A stretch of DNA of 64,000 nt, taken from contig PFGG01000007.1 of assembly GCA_002783405.1 (NCBI GenBank), forward strand, positions 1 to 64,000, read 5' to 3'. A program made the translations under genes and the position numbers. This DNA is from a bacterium (Candidatus Blackallbacteria) CG13_big_fil_rev_8_21_14_2_50_49_14. GTDB taxonomy: Bacteria; Cyanobacteriota; Sericytochromatia; UBA7694. Under the pieces are notes generated by a model. It was not told where the DNA came from. It searched no databases and saw only the letters and a list, made by a program, of their open reading frames with translations. Position 1 is the first letter of the stretch. Each line of letters begins with the position of its first letter. Shown one piece after another: positions 15,718 through 24,880 of this stretch.

Positions 15718-17129
15718 AACGGGGAGCAGCGTTGATCCTCTGCCTGCTCTGTGCCTGTCAGGCCCAAACGACACGAGAATGGCAGACCCTAACCGTGCAA
15801 AGCGGCGCATTGGATCTCAGTCTTCACGAAAGCGGAGAGGTGGTTTCACAATCGGAAACCTCGCTGCGGATTCCCTTTGATGGCAAAATGACTCAATTAT
15901 TGCCCGAGGGCACCGTTGTGAAAAAAAACCAAGTCATTGCGCGCATGGACACCTCCAGCCAACAGACCGAACTGGACAATGCCCGCTTTTCTTGGGATGA
16001 AGCCCGTTTTGATCAGGATCTGGCCGCACTCAATCGCCAAATACGCATTGAACAGACCCAAAACACCCAGGAACAGGCAAGATTCAAGGCGCGCTTAGAA
16101 GAGCTGAAGCTTCTGAAACTCAAGACCGAACGCGACCCCGTGGCGCTGACTCGGGTCCGTGAAGGCTTAAAAGCCCTGGCGCAAAGACAAGAGATTTTGA
16201 GTTTGGAAGCACGCGAGCGCAAGCGTCTGTTTGAATTGGGCTATCTTTCCCGTGAAGAGCGGGATCAGGCCCAACTTCAACTCGAAGAATCTCAAAAAGA
16301 GCAAAAACGCCTTGAGGCCGAACTTTTGGTTTTGCAGCAGGGCCCCCGCCCCCAGGAAATTCAGAAACAGAAAGTCCAGCTTGAAAAAGCGCGCGCGGCC
16401 ATCAAACTGGCAGACCGCGAAGGCAAGGTGCAGGTGCGGGTCGCTGAGGTCATGAAACGCTCTGCCGAAAGTCGGATTAAAACCTATCACAACCGCATGA
16501 ATTATTACCAGGATCTGATTCGCAGAGGACAGCTCACCGCTCCCCTGCCGGGCACTTTGGTCTATGGCAAAATGCGGGTCGGTCAGGACATGATTCCCGT
16601 CAAAGCAGGAGATTCTGTCAAAGAGGGCATTGAAGCCGTGCGTTTGGTCGATCTGCAACAGCCCTTGATTCGCCTGACCCTGAATGAAATTGACGCGCCC
16701 CAGGTGCAACTCGGGCAGAAGGTCAAGGTCAGCCTGGATGCTTGGCCTGAATTGGTTTTAAAGGGCGAGGTTACCCGCTTACTTCCCATTGCACGCCAAA
16801 CCCTCAGCAATGATGCCCTGGAGATTCAGGGCATTACCTGTGAAATTCGCCTTGAAAAACCCGATCCCCATCTGCGCCCCGGCATGACCGCCCAGGTCGA
16901 TATCCAGATTCAGGCCATGAAGGGGGTTTTAACGGTTCCCACCCAAGCCCTTCAGCAAAGCAAGAGCGAAAGTTTTGTCTGGGTTTTAGAGGCTGGCAAA
17001 GCCCAAAAGCGCAAAATTAAAACAGGCAAAAGCGATGCCTTGAACACGTTGGTACGCGAAGGACTCAAAGCCGGGGATACCGTGATCTTAAATCCACCCC
17101 CAAGCGGCAGGGGAGATTCAGATGCCTAA
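15714..17129 (+). CDS. HlyD/MacA-like adaptor lipoprotein 2
   Basis: The lipobox is LLCAC (Cys at residue 15). Lipoyl halves sit near residue 63 (LLPEGTVVKKNQVIARMD) and 272 (GQLTAPLPGTLVYG), separated by a long charged coiled coil. The C-terminal barrel has RPGMTAQVDIQIQ and VLTVPTQALQQ, typical of RND/ABC adaptors. It is related to its two neighbours in layout but the residues differ widely, so this is not a recent duplication. Four-base overlap with adaptor 1 (ATGA) and eight-base overlap with adaptor 3 imply coupled translation and possibly a fixed ratio. Confidence 0.92.
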   Translation: MKRGAALILCLLCACQAQTTREWQTLTVQSGALDLSLHESGEVVSQSETSLRIPFDGKMTQLLPEGTVVKKNQVIARMDTSSQQTELDNARFSWDEARFDQDLAALNRQIRIEQTQNTQEQARFKARLEELKLLKLKTERDPVALTRVREGLKALAQRQEILSLEARERKRLFELGYLSREERDQAQLQLEESQKEQKRLEAELLVLQQGPRPQEIQKQKVQLEKARAAIKLADREGKVQVRVAEVMKRSAESRIKTYHNRMNYYQDLIRRGQLTAPLPGTLVYGKMRVGQDMIPVKAGDSVKEGIEAVRLVDLQQPLIRLTLNEIDAPQVQLGQKVKVSLDAWPELVLKGEVTRLLPIARQTLSNDALEIQGITCEIRLEKPDPHLRPGMTAQVDIQIQAMKGVLTVPTQALQQSKSESFVWVLEAGKAQKRKIKTGKSDALNTLVREGLKAGDTVILNPPPSGRGDSDA

Positions 17130-18564
17130 AGCCTTACTCTTGCTGCTGATCTTCGCTTTCAGTGCCTGTCAGAAGCCCGTCGAAAGCCCCAGTGAGTCTG
17201 TGGGTATTCACCCCCAAAAGGGGGTCTACCTGCGCCAGGTCGAAATGGTAGGCGAAGTCGAAGCACGTTCCCAGGTCTATTTGGCCCCCGCTTTCAGCGC
17301 CAAACTCGAAAAAATCGCAGAGGATGGCGCCCAGGTAAAAAAAGGGCAGGAGGTGGCCCGCCTCGATGTCAAAGACGAAGAAGAGGATCTCGAAGATCAA
17401 AGCATGGAAATGGATGCCGCTCGCAATGCCCTGATGGAGCATGAGCGCAGCACGGCGGGTGAAAAGGTCAAACTGGATGCCGAAATTCAAAGGGCCCAGG
17501 CCGATCTGGCCCAAGCAGAGCTGGCTTTGCGTGAACTCTTGGCTGGCACCCGCAAAGAAGAGCTTGAAAAAAAGGCCCTGCAACTGCATTTAACCCAAAA
17601 AGCACTGGAGCTCTCCCGCTCCAACCTGGGGCTGAAAGAAAAACTGGCGCAAAAAGGCATGAGCACCCAGCTGGAAGTTTTGCAGGCCCGTTTGGATCTG
17701 AGCAACCGCGAACGCGATTTTCGCATTGCCGAAGCAGAATCCCAACAGGCCCGCGAAGGTGCCACCCGCCTGAGCCGTGAAGAAGCGCGTGTCCAGGTTC
17801 AGCTTTCAAAATCTGCCCTGGCCTGGGCGCACAAGAACAAAACCCTCAGCCTGAAAAACCTCGAACTTGAGCGCAAAAAGAAACAGGCCAAATTAGACAG
17901 CGCCAGCTTAAAGGTCAAACGCCTCAAAGACCGCATCAAGCAATCGACCCTGCGGGCCCCGATTGCCGGAACCGTTGTGATCAACCGTACCTGGACCCAA
18001 GAGGGTTTGAAGCGGGTCGGTGTCGGCGATGAGGTTTCAGAAGGCAACCCCTTTATGTCGGTCGCAAATCTGGCCGATGTCAGAATACGCAGTGAACTGG
18101 ATGAAACCCTGATCCGTGAAGTCAAACCCGGTATGGAGTGCACGATTGAACTGCCCAGCATGAAGGGCAAATTCTTCAAGGCCAAAATACTCAAAATCGG
18201 CGTTTTGGCGCATGAGCGCAGCCAACGCCAAAACACCCAGGGCCTGAACAAGGTCTTTGATCTTGAAATTCTACCCACCGCCCAAGAGGGCCTGTTTAAA
18301 CCGGGCACCAGTGTGGATATTCGCCTGCCGCTCCAGCGCAAAGAAAACGTGTTGATGGTGCCGCGTGAAACCGTCTACCGCGATGCCAAGGGGCACTATG
18401 TGCGCTTAAGCAGCGGAGAAAAGCGCAGCGTCAAGGTTGGCGAGGCCAATCCCAAACAGGTGGTGATCCTTTCAGGTTTAAGCCTTGAAGATACGCTGCA
18501 ACTGCCAGAAAGCTCAGAAGCAGACACCCCCGCAGAACCCACCCAGGGAGGAAAATCGCCATGA
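17122..18564 (+). CDS. HlyD/MacA-like adaptor lipoprotein 3
   Basis: The lipobox is FSAC (Cys at residue 16). The lipoyl half motifs are IAEDGAQVKKGQEVARLDVK (near residue 66) and QSTLRAPIAGTVVI (near residue 274), flanking a long coiled coil (residues about 90-260). The C-terminal barrel has KPGMECTIELPSMKG and VLMVPRETVYRDAKG. The last 20 residues are acidic and Pro-rich (SSEADTPAEP), unlike the first two. It overlaps adaptor 2 and the permease gene, so all the genes are read as one message. Whether it binds the same pump or a second partner cannot be told. Confidence 0.92.
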   Translation: MPKALLLLLIFAFSACQKPVESPSESVGIHPQKGVYLRQVEMVGEVEARSQVYLAPAFSAKLEKIAEDGAQVKKGQEVARLDVKDEEEDLEDQSMEMDAARNALMEHERSTAGEKVKLDAEIQRAQADLAQAELALRELLAGTRKEELEKKALQLHLTQKALELSRSNLGLKEKLAQKGMSTQLEVLQARLDLSNRERDFRIAEAESQQAREGATRLSREEARVQVQLSKSALAWAHKNKTLSLKNLELERKKKQAKLDSASLKVKRLKDRIKQSTLRAPIAGTVVINRTWTQEGLKRVGVGDEVSEGNPFMSVANLADVRIRSELDETLIREVKPGMECTIELPSMKGKFFKAKILKIGVLAHERSQRQNTQGLNKVFDLEILPTAQEGLFKPGTSVDIRLPLQRKENVLMVPRETVYRDAKGHYVRLSSGEKRSVKVGEANPKQVVILSGLSLEDTLQLPESSEADTPAEPTQGGKSP

Positions 18565-19823
18565 ATTTTTGGCTGGAGAGCTTGTGGTATGCCTTAAAAA
18601 GCCTTTACCAACACCGTTTGCGCACCTTTCTAACCATGTTGGGGGTAATCTTTGGCGTCGGCGCAGTAATCGCCATGCTCTCGATTGGCAAAGGCGCTGA
18701 GCAGGAAATGATCGAACAGATTGCCGCTTTCGGCATCAACAATATCCGGGTCTATGCCCGTGAACTGAATGAATCGCAAAAAAAACAGGCCGAAAGAACC
18801 CCTTCGCTGGGGCTTTCCTATGAAGACGCGCTCTATCTGGCGCGTACTCTGCCCCATATTGAAGCCGTCGCACCACAAAATCTGCTCGACAAACCCATCA
18901 CCTACCGGGATTTAAACCCTGAAACCCAAGTGGTGGGAACCACCCCTGAATATCTCGGCATTAACGGGCTGCATCTTTCTGAAGGCCGGTTTATTAGCTC
19001 AGACGACCTGCTCTATTACCGCAAGGTCTGTATTCTCAGTTCAGAACTCTCACGGCAGCTTTTTCTGACCGAAAACCCGATTGGGCGCTGGATCAGCATT
19101 GGCGGACAGCGCTTTGAGGTTGTGGGGGTGCTCAATGCCCGCCAGGCCACCAAGCAGAGGGTTCAGATCCGCTCACGCCCGCTTGAAAAAGATGTCTATA
19201 TTCCAATTACCACCTCGTTAAAAAAATTTACGTTGACGCCTGCGGAAAATACCCCGCACAATCAAATTGAATACAATGTGGTCGATGAAATGTCTTTGCA
19301 GGTTTCGGGCCCAGAATATCTGAGCAGTACCCGCCAGGCTTTGAAGCAAATTTTTAAACGCCGCCATTTTGGCATCCCCGATCTTGAAATTGTGGTGCCC
19401 ACCGAATTGCTTGAACAGAGCCAAGCCACGCAACGCCTGTTCAATCTGGTTATGGCCTGTATTGCCGGACTTTCGCTTTTGGTAGGCGGGATTGGCATTA
19501 TGAATATTATGCTCGCCAGCGTCACCGAGCGCACCCGCCAAATCGGCATTCGCCGGGCCGTGGGCGCGACACCGGGGGATATTCTGATTTTCTTTCTTTT
19601 AGAATCTCTTTTGATTTCCTTGATTGGCGGTTTAATGGGCATCGGTGTGGGCGTGGGAATCAGCCAGATCGTCACCGTGGCAGCCGGATGGAAAACCATC
19701 GTTTCGGTGGAGTCGATCCTGCTCTCCTTTGGTGTCTCTTCACTGGTTGGGATCTTTTTTGGGCTCTACCCCGCCTGGCGGGCCTCAAAAATGGATCCCA
19801 TTCAAGCACTTCGCCATGATTAA
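18561..19823 (+). CDS. MacB-like ABC permease (mechanotransmission type)
   Basis: The 420-residue permease has the MacB layout: an N-terminal segment (TFLTMLGVIFGVGAVIAMLS, near residue 23), a large periplasmic domain (residues about 50-280), and three C-terminal segments starting with LVMACIAGLSLLVGGIGIMN (near residue 294). The family FtsX signature ERTRQIGIRRAVGA precedes the last two. MacB-type pumps use ATP to push a periplasmic substrate into TolC. It should pair with the ATPase at 12148. It follows the third adaptor with a 4-bp overlap and is 13 bp before a sensor kinase. Confidence 0.94.
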   Translation: MNFWLESLWYALKSLYQHRLRTFLTMLGVIFGVGAVIAMLSIGKGAEQEMIEQIAAFGINNIRVYARELNESQKKQAERTPSLGLSYEDALYLARTLPHIEAVAPQNLLDKPITYRDLNPETQVVGTTPEYLGINGLHLSEGRFISSDDLLYYRKVCILSSELSRQLFLTENPIGRWISIGGQRFEVVGVLNARQATKQRVQIRSRPLEKDVYIPITTSLKKFTLTPAENTPHNQIEYNVVDEMSLQVSGPEYLSSTRQALKQIFKRRHFGIPDLEIVVPTELLEQSQATQRLFNLVMACIAGLSLLVGGIGIMNIMLASVTERTRQIGIRRAVGATPGDILIFFLLESLLISLIGGLMGIGVGVGISQIVTVAAGWKTIVSVESILLSFGVSSLVGIFFGLYPAWRASKMDPIQALRHD

Positions 19824-19836
19824 AGGAGGCCCCGCT

Positions 19837-21261
19837 TTGAATTTTGCTCCCCTGCCAGAATTCGATCCCCAGGAGATTTATCAGGCAGTTTTTGAAAACT
19901 CCCGCGATGCAATTGGGCTTTCGCAGGCAGGGAAACATGTCTTTGTAAACCCGGCCTATTGCAAGATGTTTGGCTACCAAAGCAACCAGGAACTGGTGGG
20001 CCGCTCGATCCTCGATTTGATCGCTCCCTGCCAACGCTCACAAATCCAGAAATATGTCAAAATGCGCGAAACAGGCGAAGATCCTCCCAATTTTTATGAG
20101 ACCAAAGGGCTACGCAAGGATGGCAGCACCTTTGATATGGAGGTAACGGTTTCAAGCTATCTCAAAAATGGGGGTGTTTATACCCTGGTGATTCTGCGCG
20201 ATATTTCCGAACACAACCGCGCGCTGGAATTGCTCACAGAAAGCGAATCGCGCTTTCGTATTCTGGCTGAGTCAGCCCCTATCGGCATCTTTTTTCTCGA
20301 CAATGATGAAAACTGCCTGTTTGTAAACAGCAGATGGCAAGAAATCACTGGCTTAAAGCTGCATGAATACCTGGCCACAGGTTGGCTCAACCTGATCCAT
20401 CCCGAGGACAGAGAATTCGTCATTCAAGAGTGGACCGCTCAGCTCCCGAGAACGGGTCAATTTCAGCTTGAGTTTCGCTTTCTGCGCAGAACGGGGGAAA
20501 CACGATGGATCTCGATGCGCGTCAGCAGCATTGCCAATATTTACGAAGATGTTTTGGGCTTTGTTGGCACGCTCGAAGATATTTCTGAACGCCGACAATC
20601 TGAAAACCAACTTAAATCTGCGCTTGAAGAACGTGAAGTGCTGCTGCGCGAAATTCACCACCGGGTCAAAAACAATTTTCAGGCGATTATGAGTCTTTTA
20701 AACCTGCAAATGCGTAAACTCAAAAACCCTGAATTGAAAAAAATTCTCCAGATTTCCCGCGATCGGATCCGCAGCATGGCGCTGGTGCACGAGCAACTCT
20801 ATGAGTCTCAGAATATGGCCCGGATTGATCTGCAAAAATACCTGCGTCAGTTGACCCGCGAACTCACCGTTCTCTACCAGGAAACCCCCAATCTCCGCAT
20901 CCAACTCTCACTCGAAGCCCTGCACGTACCCTTGGAACAGGCCATGTATTGCGGCCAGCTCTTTACTGAAATCTTGGCAAATGCGCTTAAAAATGCCTTT
21001 CCTGAGCCCCCTGAATCTCCTGAAATTCAGATTGTGCTGCGCTCAGCAGGATCCAGGATTGAATTGGAAATGCAGGACAATGGCATCGGCTTTCGACCTG
21101 ATTTCAGAATAGAACACAGTACCACCCTGGGATTGCGCCTGATCCTCTCTCTGGTTTCACAATTACAGGGCGATTATCAGGTAAGCTCAGAAAATGGATT
21201 GCATTGGAAAGTCACTTTTCCCCTTGCTTCTCCGGCTTCTGAGGCTCAACCCACCCGCTAG
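19837..21261 (+). CDS. Double-PAS sensor histidine kinase, HisKA_2 family
   Basis: The 474-residue soluble kinase has two PAS domains: the first near residue 15-130 (FENSRDAIGLSQAGKHVFVN), the second near 140-260 (SAPIGIFFLDNDENCLFVN, then ISERRQSE). The HisKA_2 phosphoacceptor block follows (REIHHRVKNNFQAIMSLLNL, near residue 277), then an ATPase domain with N-box EILANALKNAF and G1 box MQDNGIGF. There is no membrane segment, so signal entry is cytoplasmic. The start is taken as TTG at 19837, 7 nt after GGAGG; an ATG at 19816 is an alternative. It directly follows the efflux operon, with no response regulator nearby. Confidence 0.88.
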   Translation: MNFAPLPEFDPQEIYQAVFENSRDAIGLSQAGKHVFVNPAYCKMFGYQSNQELVGRSILDLIAPCQRSQIQKYVKMRETGEDPPNFYETKGLRKDGSTFDMEVTVSSYLKNGGVYTLVILRDISEHNRALELLTESESRFRILAESAPIGIFFLDNDENCLFVNSRWQEITGLKLHEYLATGWLNLIHPEDREFVIQEWTAQLPRTGQFQLEFRFLRRTGETRWISMRVSSIANIYEDVLGFVGTLEDISERRQSENQLKSALEEREVLLREIHHRVKNNFQAIMSLLNLQMRKLKNPELKKILQISRDRIRSMALVHEQLYESQNMARIDLQKYLRQLTRELTVLYQETPNLRIQLSLEALHVPLEQAMYCGQLFTEILANALKNAFPEPPESPEIQIVLRSAGSRIELEMQDNGIGFRPDFRIEHSTTLGLRLILSLVSQLQGDYQVSSENGLHWKVTFPLASPASEAQPTR

Positions 21262-21332
21262 GGTGTGTTATCCTGACAGGGGTTCCCTGTGAAATCCAGA
21301 GTGTTAGCCCGTGAACTGAAAGGAAGTTTTTT

Positions 21333-22427
21333 GTGCCTTCGCAAGCCCGTATTTTAAATTTTTCGGCAGGACCTGCCGTTTTACCTGAACCCGTACTGGA
21401 GCAAATCCAAGCAGAAGCCCTGTCTTTACCCGGCATCGGCATGTCTGTTCTGGAAATTAGCCACCGCTCAGCTCCTTTTGAAGCCATTCTCGAACAAACC
21501 CTCAGCGATTTGAAAACCCTCTTACAAGTGCCCGATGGCTACCGCCTGATCTTTTTACAGGGGGGGGCCTCGCTTCAGTTTTCCATGATTCCGCTCAACT
21601 TTCTTTTGCCCGGTGCACGGGCAGGCTATATTGACAGTGGTTCCTGGGCCCGCAAAGCGATGGGAGAAGCCCGTCGCGAAGGCGAAGTGATTACCCTGTG
21701 GAGCGGCAAAGCAGGCGGCTACCGCCGCATGCCCCGTCAGGAAGAACTCGAAACCCCTTCTGATTTGGCCTATCTTCACCTCACCTCCAATGAAACCATC
21801 GAAGGCATCGAACTCTTTGAGGATTTTAATACCGCTGAAACGCCCTTGATTTGTGATGCGTCTTCAGATATTCTCAGCCGTCCGATCGATGTTTCTCGCT
21901 ATGCCATGATCTATGCCGGGGCTCAAAAAAATATGGGCCCCGCCGGTGTTACCTTTGCCCTGATGCGCGAAGACCTGCTGGCCCGCAGCCGTCGGGGCCT
22001 GCATACCATGCTGGATTATTCAACCTATGTGGAAAACAATTCACTTTACAATACCCCCCCCGTTTTTGCGATTTATGTGGTGGGTCTGGTGGCCCGCTGG
22101 CTCTTGGCACAGGGAGGGCTGGAAGCCGTCTCAGAACTGAATCAGAAAAAAGCCAGCTTCATTTACAAAGCGATCGACAGCAGTGAAGGTTTTTATCGCG
22201 GCCATGCCGAAGAGAGCAGCCGTTCGCGTATGAATATTACCTTCCGGCTGCCCAGTGAAGAACTTGAAACCGCCTTTGTCAATCAGGCGGCAGCCCTGGG
22301 CATGGATGGCTTAAAAGGGCACCGTTCTGTGGGCGGAATTCGTGCCTCTGTTTACAATGCCTTTCCCCTTTCAGGCGCAGAGACCCTCAGCGCCTTTATG
22401 CGCGAATTTGCACGTAAGCAGGGTTAA
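21333..22427 (+). CDS. serC: Phosphoserine aminotransferase
   Basis: This PLP enzyme converts 3-phosphohydroxypyruvate to phosphoserine in serine synthesis, and also acts in vitamin B6 synthesis in many bacteria. Family marks are the opening NFSAGPAVLPEPVLEQIQAE, the segment SVLEISHRSAPFEAILEQ (near residue 32), and the PLP lysine region IYAGAQKNMGPAGVTF (near residue 192). At 364 residues it has the usual length. The start is GTG at 21333 after AAAGGAAG. It lies 3 bp before aroA, so the two are read together, as in several bacteria where serC and aroA share an operon. Confidence 0.96.
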   Translation: MPSQARILNFSAGPAVLPEPVLEQIQAEALSLPGIGMSVLEISHRSAPFEAILEQTLSDLKTLLQVPDGYRLIFLQGGASLQFSMIPLNFLLPGARAGYIDSGSWARKAMGEARREGEVITLWSGKAGGYRRMPRQEELETPSDLAYLHLTSNETIEGIELFEDFNTAETPLICDASSDILSRPIDVSRYAMIYAGAQKNMGPAGVTFALMREDLLARSRRGLHTMLDYSTYVENNSLYNTPPVFAIYVVGLVARWLLAQGGLEAVSELNQKKASFIYKAIDSSEGFYRGHAEESSRSRMNITFRLPSEELETAFVNQAAALGMDGLKGHRSVGGIRASVYNAFPLSGAETLSAFMREFARKQG

Positions 22428-22430
22428 ACC

Positions 22431-23735
22431 ATGAGCATTGAGCGCGTTTCAGCACTGCATCATTTTGATGCCCGACTGACCGTTCCGGGCGATAAATCGA
22501 TATCCCACCGCGCTTTGATTTTTGGAGCCCTGTCTGAAGGCGAAACCCGGATTGAGGGCCTGCTCAACAGTGCAGACGTAACCTCAACCTGGCAATGCCT
22601 GAGCCAAATGGGCGTTCAGATTCAAAGACAGGGCACAGAAGTCTGTGTGCAGGGCGTGGGCCTTGCCGGGCTCCAAGCCCCGTCTTCGCCCTTGGATTGC
22701 GGCAATTCTGGCACCACCCTGCGACTGCTGATGGGCATGCTTGCAGGCCAGAAATTTTCCTCAGTATTGAGTGGCGATGCCTCTTTGTCGCAAAGACCCA
22801 TGAAACGTGTGGCCCAACCGCTTTCAGAAATGGGAGCGGTGATTGAGCTGCGCGCTCAGAATTATCCCCCTGTCAAAATTTCACCGGCCCAATTGCAGGG
22901 CATTGACTACGCCCTGCCGATTGCCAGCGCCCAGTTAAAAACCTCACTCTTGCTGGCGGGTCTGTGGGCTGAAGGGCCCGTGCGCCTGCAGGGTGAAATT
23001 GGCAGCCGGGATCATACCGAACGCCTGCTCCCGCATTTTGGCGTCAATCTCAAAACCAAAGAGGGCACGATCCTGCTTGAGCCCAAACAGAGCCTCAAAG
23101 CGGCCCATCTACGCGTGCCGGGAGATCCTTCTACCGCCGCTTTTTGGCTGGCCGCTGCCGCCATGATACCTGGCGGCAGGGTTGAAATTTCAGGCGTATC
23201 CCTGAATCCCACCCGCTTGGGGTTTGTGCAGGTTTTGCAGCGAATGGGCGCGGTGATCGCTGAAGAAATCACAGCAGAAACGCCTGAACCGCTGGGCATC
23301 TTGCGCCTGCAACAGGTGCCCTTACAGGCCACACGGGTCTATGCCCATGAAATTCCAGATTTGGTAGATGAAGTGCCCCTGATTGCCATTTTAGCCACCC
23401 AGGCCCAGGGCCGAACAGAGGTGCGCGGTGCAGGTGAATTGCGTGTCAAAGAGTCAGACCGTTTGAGCGCCTTGGCTCAAAATTTAACCGCCATGGGCGT
23501 CAAGCTTGAACTCTTTGAAGACGGCTTTGCGATTGAGGGCCCCCAAGCCCTGTTTGGCGCAAAAATCGACCCCCACCACGATCACCGCATTGCCATGGCC
23601 TTTGCGATTGCCGGTCTGGTCGCTGAAGGGGAAACCGAAATTCAGAATCCAGAATGCGTCGGCATCTCTTACCCTGAATTTTTCGATATCTTGCGTCAAC
23701 TTCAAGAAGGAGAAATGAAACCATGCGCTTTTTAA
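22431..23735 (+). CDS. aroA: 5-enolpyruvylshikimate-3-phosphate synthase
   Basis: The enzyme joins phosphoenolpyruvate to shikimate-3-phosphate, the sixth step of the shikimate pathway. Signatures seen are VPGDKSISHRALIFG (near residue 19), LDCGNSGTTLRLLMGML (near residue 87), VPGDPSTAAFWLAAAAM (near residue 230), RVKESDRLSALAQNL (near residue 340) and HHDHRIAMAFAIAGL (near residue 383). The GDKSISHR form of the first motif is the one common in the class II group, so glyphosate sensitivity may differ from E. coli AroA. At 434 residues the length is typical. It overlaps aroC by 13 bp. Confidence 0.96.
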   Translation: MSIERVSALHHFDARLTVPGDKSISHRALIFGALSEGETRIEGLLNSADVTSTWQCLSQMGVQIQRQGTEVCVQGVGLAGLQAPSSPLDCGNSGTTLRLLMGMLAGQKFSSVLSGDASLSQRPMKRVAQPLSEMGAVIELRAQNYPPVKISPAQLQGIDYALPIASAQLKTSLLLAGLWAEGPVRLQGEIGSRDHTERLLPHFGVNLKTKEGTILLEPKQSLKAAHLRVPGDPSTAAFWLAAAAMIPGGRVEISGVSLNPTRLGFVQVLQRMGAVIAEEITAETPEPLGILRLQQVPLQATRVYAHEIPDLVDEVPLIAILATQAQGRTEVRGAGELRVKESDRLSALAQNLTAMGVKLELFEDGFAIEGPQALFGAKIDPHHDHRIAMAFAIAGLVAEGETEIQNPECVGISYPEFFDILRQLQEGEMKPCAF

Positions 23736-24880
23736 CAGCAGGAGAATCTCATGGGCCCGCTTTAATGGGCATTTTAGAGGGCCTGCCTGCAGGGCTTGAA
23801 ATTTCACCCGACTATCTGCAGGCCCATATGAAGCGCAGACAGCAGGGTTATGGGCGTGGTCGGCGTCAGCAGATCGAAACCGATCATGTACAGATTCAAT
23901 CAGGGGTTCGGCACGGCAAAACCCTCGGCAGCCCAATTGGGCTTTACCTTCCCAATCAAGACTGGCGCAACTGGGAAGACACCATGTCAGTCACGCCGAT
24001 TGAAGGCCCGATTAAACGTGAGGTTTTTGTTCCCCGACCCGGCCATGCCGATTTGGTGGGCGGCATCAAATACGATCACCCGGATCTGCGCAATGTGCTT
24101 GAACGGGCCTCTGCACGCGAAACCGCCATGCGTGTCGCCTTGGGAACCCTGGCGCGCAGATTTTTAGAAGCCCTGAATATCCAGATTGCCAGTCGCGTGG
24201 TTTCAATTGGTTCAGTCCAGGATTCCCACCCCCTGGATCTGGCTGTGTCTGAACTGAATGCCCGTGTCGATGCCTCGCCTGTCCGTTGTCTGGGGGCTGA
24301 GGCAGAACAGGCCATGATCGCTGAAATTGATGCAGCAAAAGCAGCCGGAGATACCCTGGGTGGGGTCGTCGAAATCTATGCCGAGGGCTTGCCGATCGGC
24401 TTGGGTTCTTACAGCCAATGGGATCGCAAACTTGAAGCCGCGATTGGCGCAGCGTTCCTCAGCATGAATGCCTTTAAAGGGGTCGAATTGGGCTTGGGCT
24501 TTGAATCGGCACGGGTGCCCGGTTCTCAGGCCCACGATGAAATCCTGCCTGGCGCACAACCCCGCCAGGTCCACTATGCAAGCAACCGCGGGGGCGGAAT
24601 CGTCGCCGGCATGAGTACAGGTCAACCCGTGATCATCCGGGCAGCGATGAAACCAATTGCCACCCTGATGCAACCCCTGCGATCGGTTCACAGCGAAACG
24701 GGCGAAGCCATGGCGGCGCATATTGAACGCTCTGATACCTGTGCGGTTCCGGCTGCTGCCGTAATTGGCGAAGCACTGCTGGCTCTGGTATTGGCTGAAT
24801 TCGTGCTTGAAAAGTTTGGCGGAGATTCAATGGCCGAAATTTATCCCCGGATCGCCTTTTGGCGTGAACAGCACCCCTAG
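23723..24880 (+). CDS. aroC: Chorismate synthase
   Basis: This FMN-dependent enzyme makes chorismate, the last step of the shikimate pathway. The family signatures are GESHGPALMGILEGLPAG (near residue 6), RRQQGYGRGRRQQIETDHV (near residue 33), RPGHADLVGGIKYDH (near residue 100), NRGGGIVAGMSTGQPV (near residue 290) and DTCAVPAAAVIGEALLALV (near residue 340). At 385 residues it has the usual length. The start overlaps the end of aroA by 13 bp, so translation is coupled. Its last 4 bp overlap the next gene on the opposite strand, leaving no room for a conventional terminator. Confidence 0.97.
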   Translation: MRFLTAGESHGPALMGILEGLPAGLEISPDYLQAHMKRRQQGYGRGRRQQIETDHVQIQSGVRHGKTLGSPIGLYLPNQDWRNWEDTMSVTPIEGPIKREVFVPRPGHADLVGGIKYDHPDLRNVLERASARETAMRVALGTLARRFLEALNIQIASRVVSIGSVQDSHPLDLAVSELNARVDASPVRCLGAEAEQAMIAEIDAAKAAGDTLGGVVEIYAEGLPIGLGSYSQWDRKLEAAIGAAFLSMNAFKGVELGLGFESARVPGSQAHDEILPGAQPRQVHYASNRGGGIVAGMSTGQPVIIRAAMKPIATLMQPLRSVHSETGEAMAAHIERSDTCAVPAAAVIGEALLALVLAEFVLEKFGGDSMAEIYPRIAFWREQHP

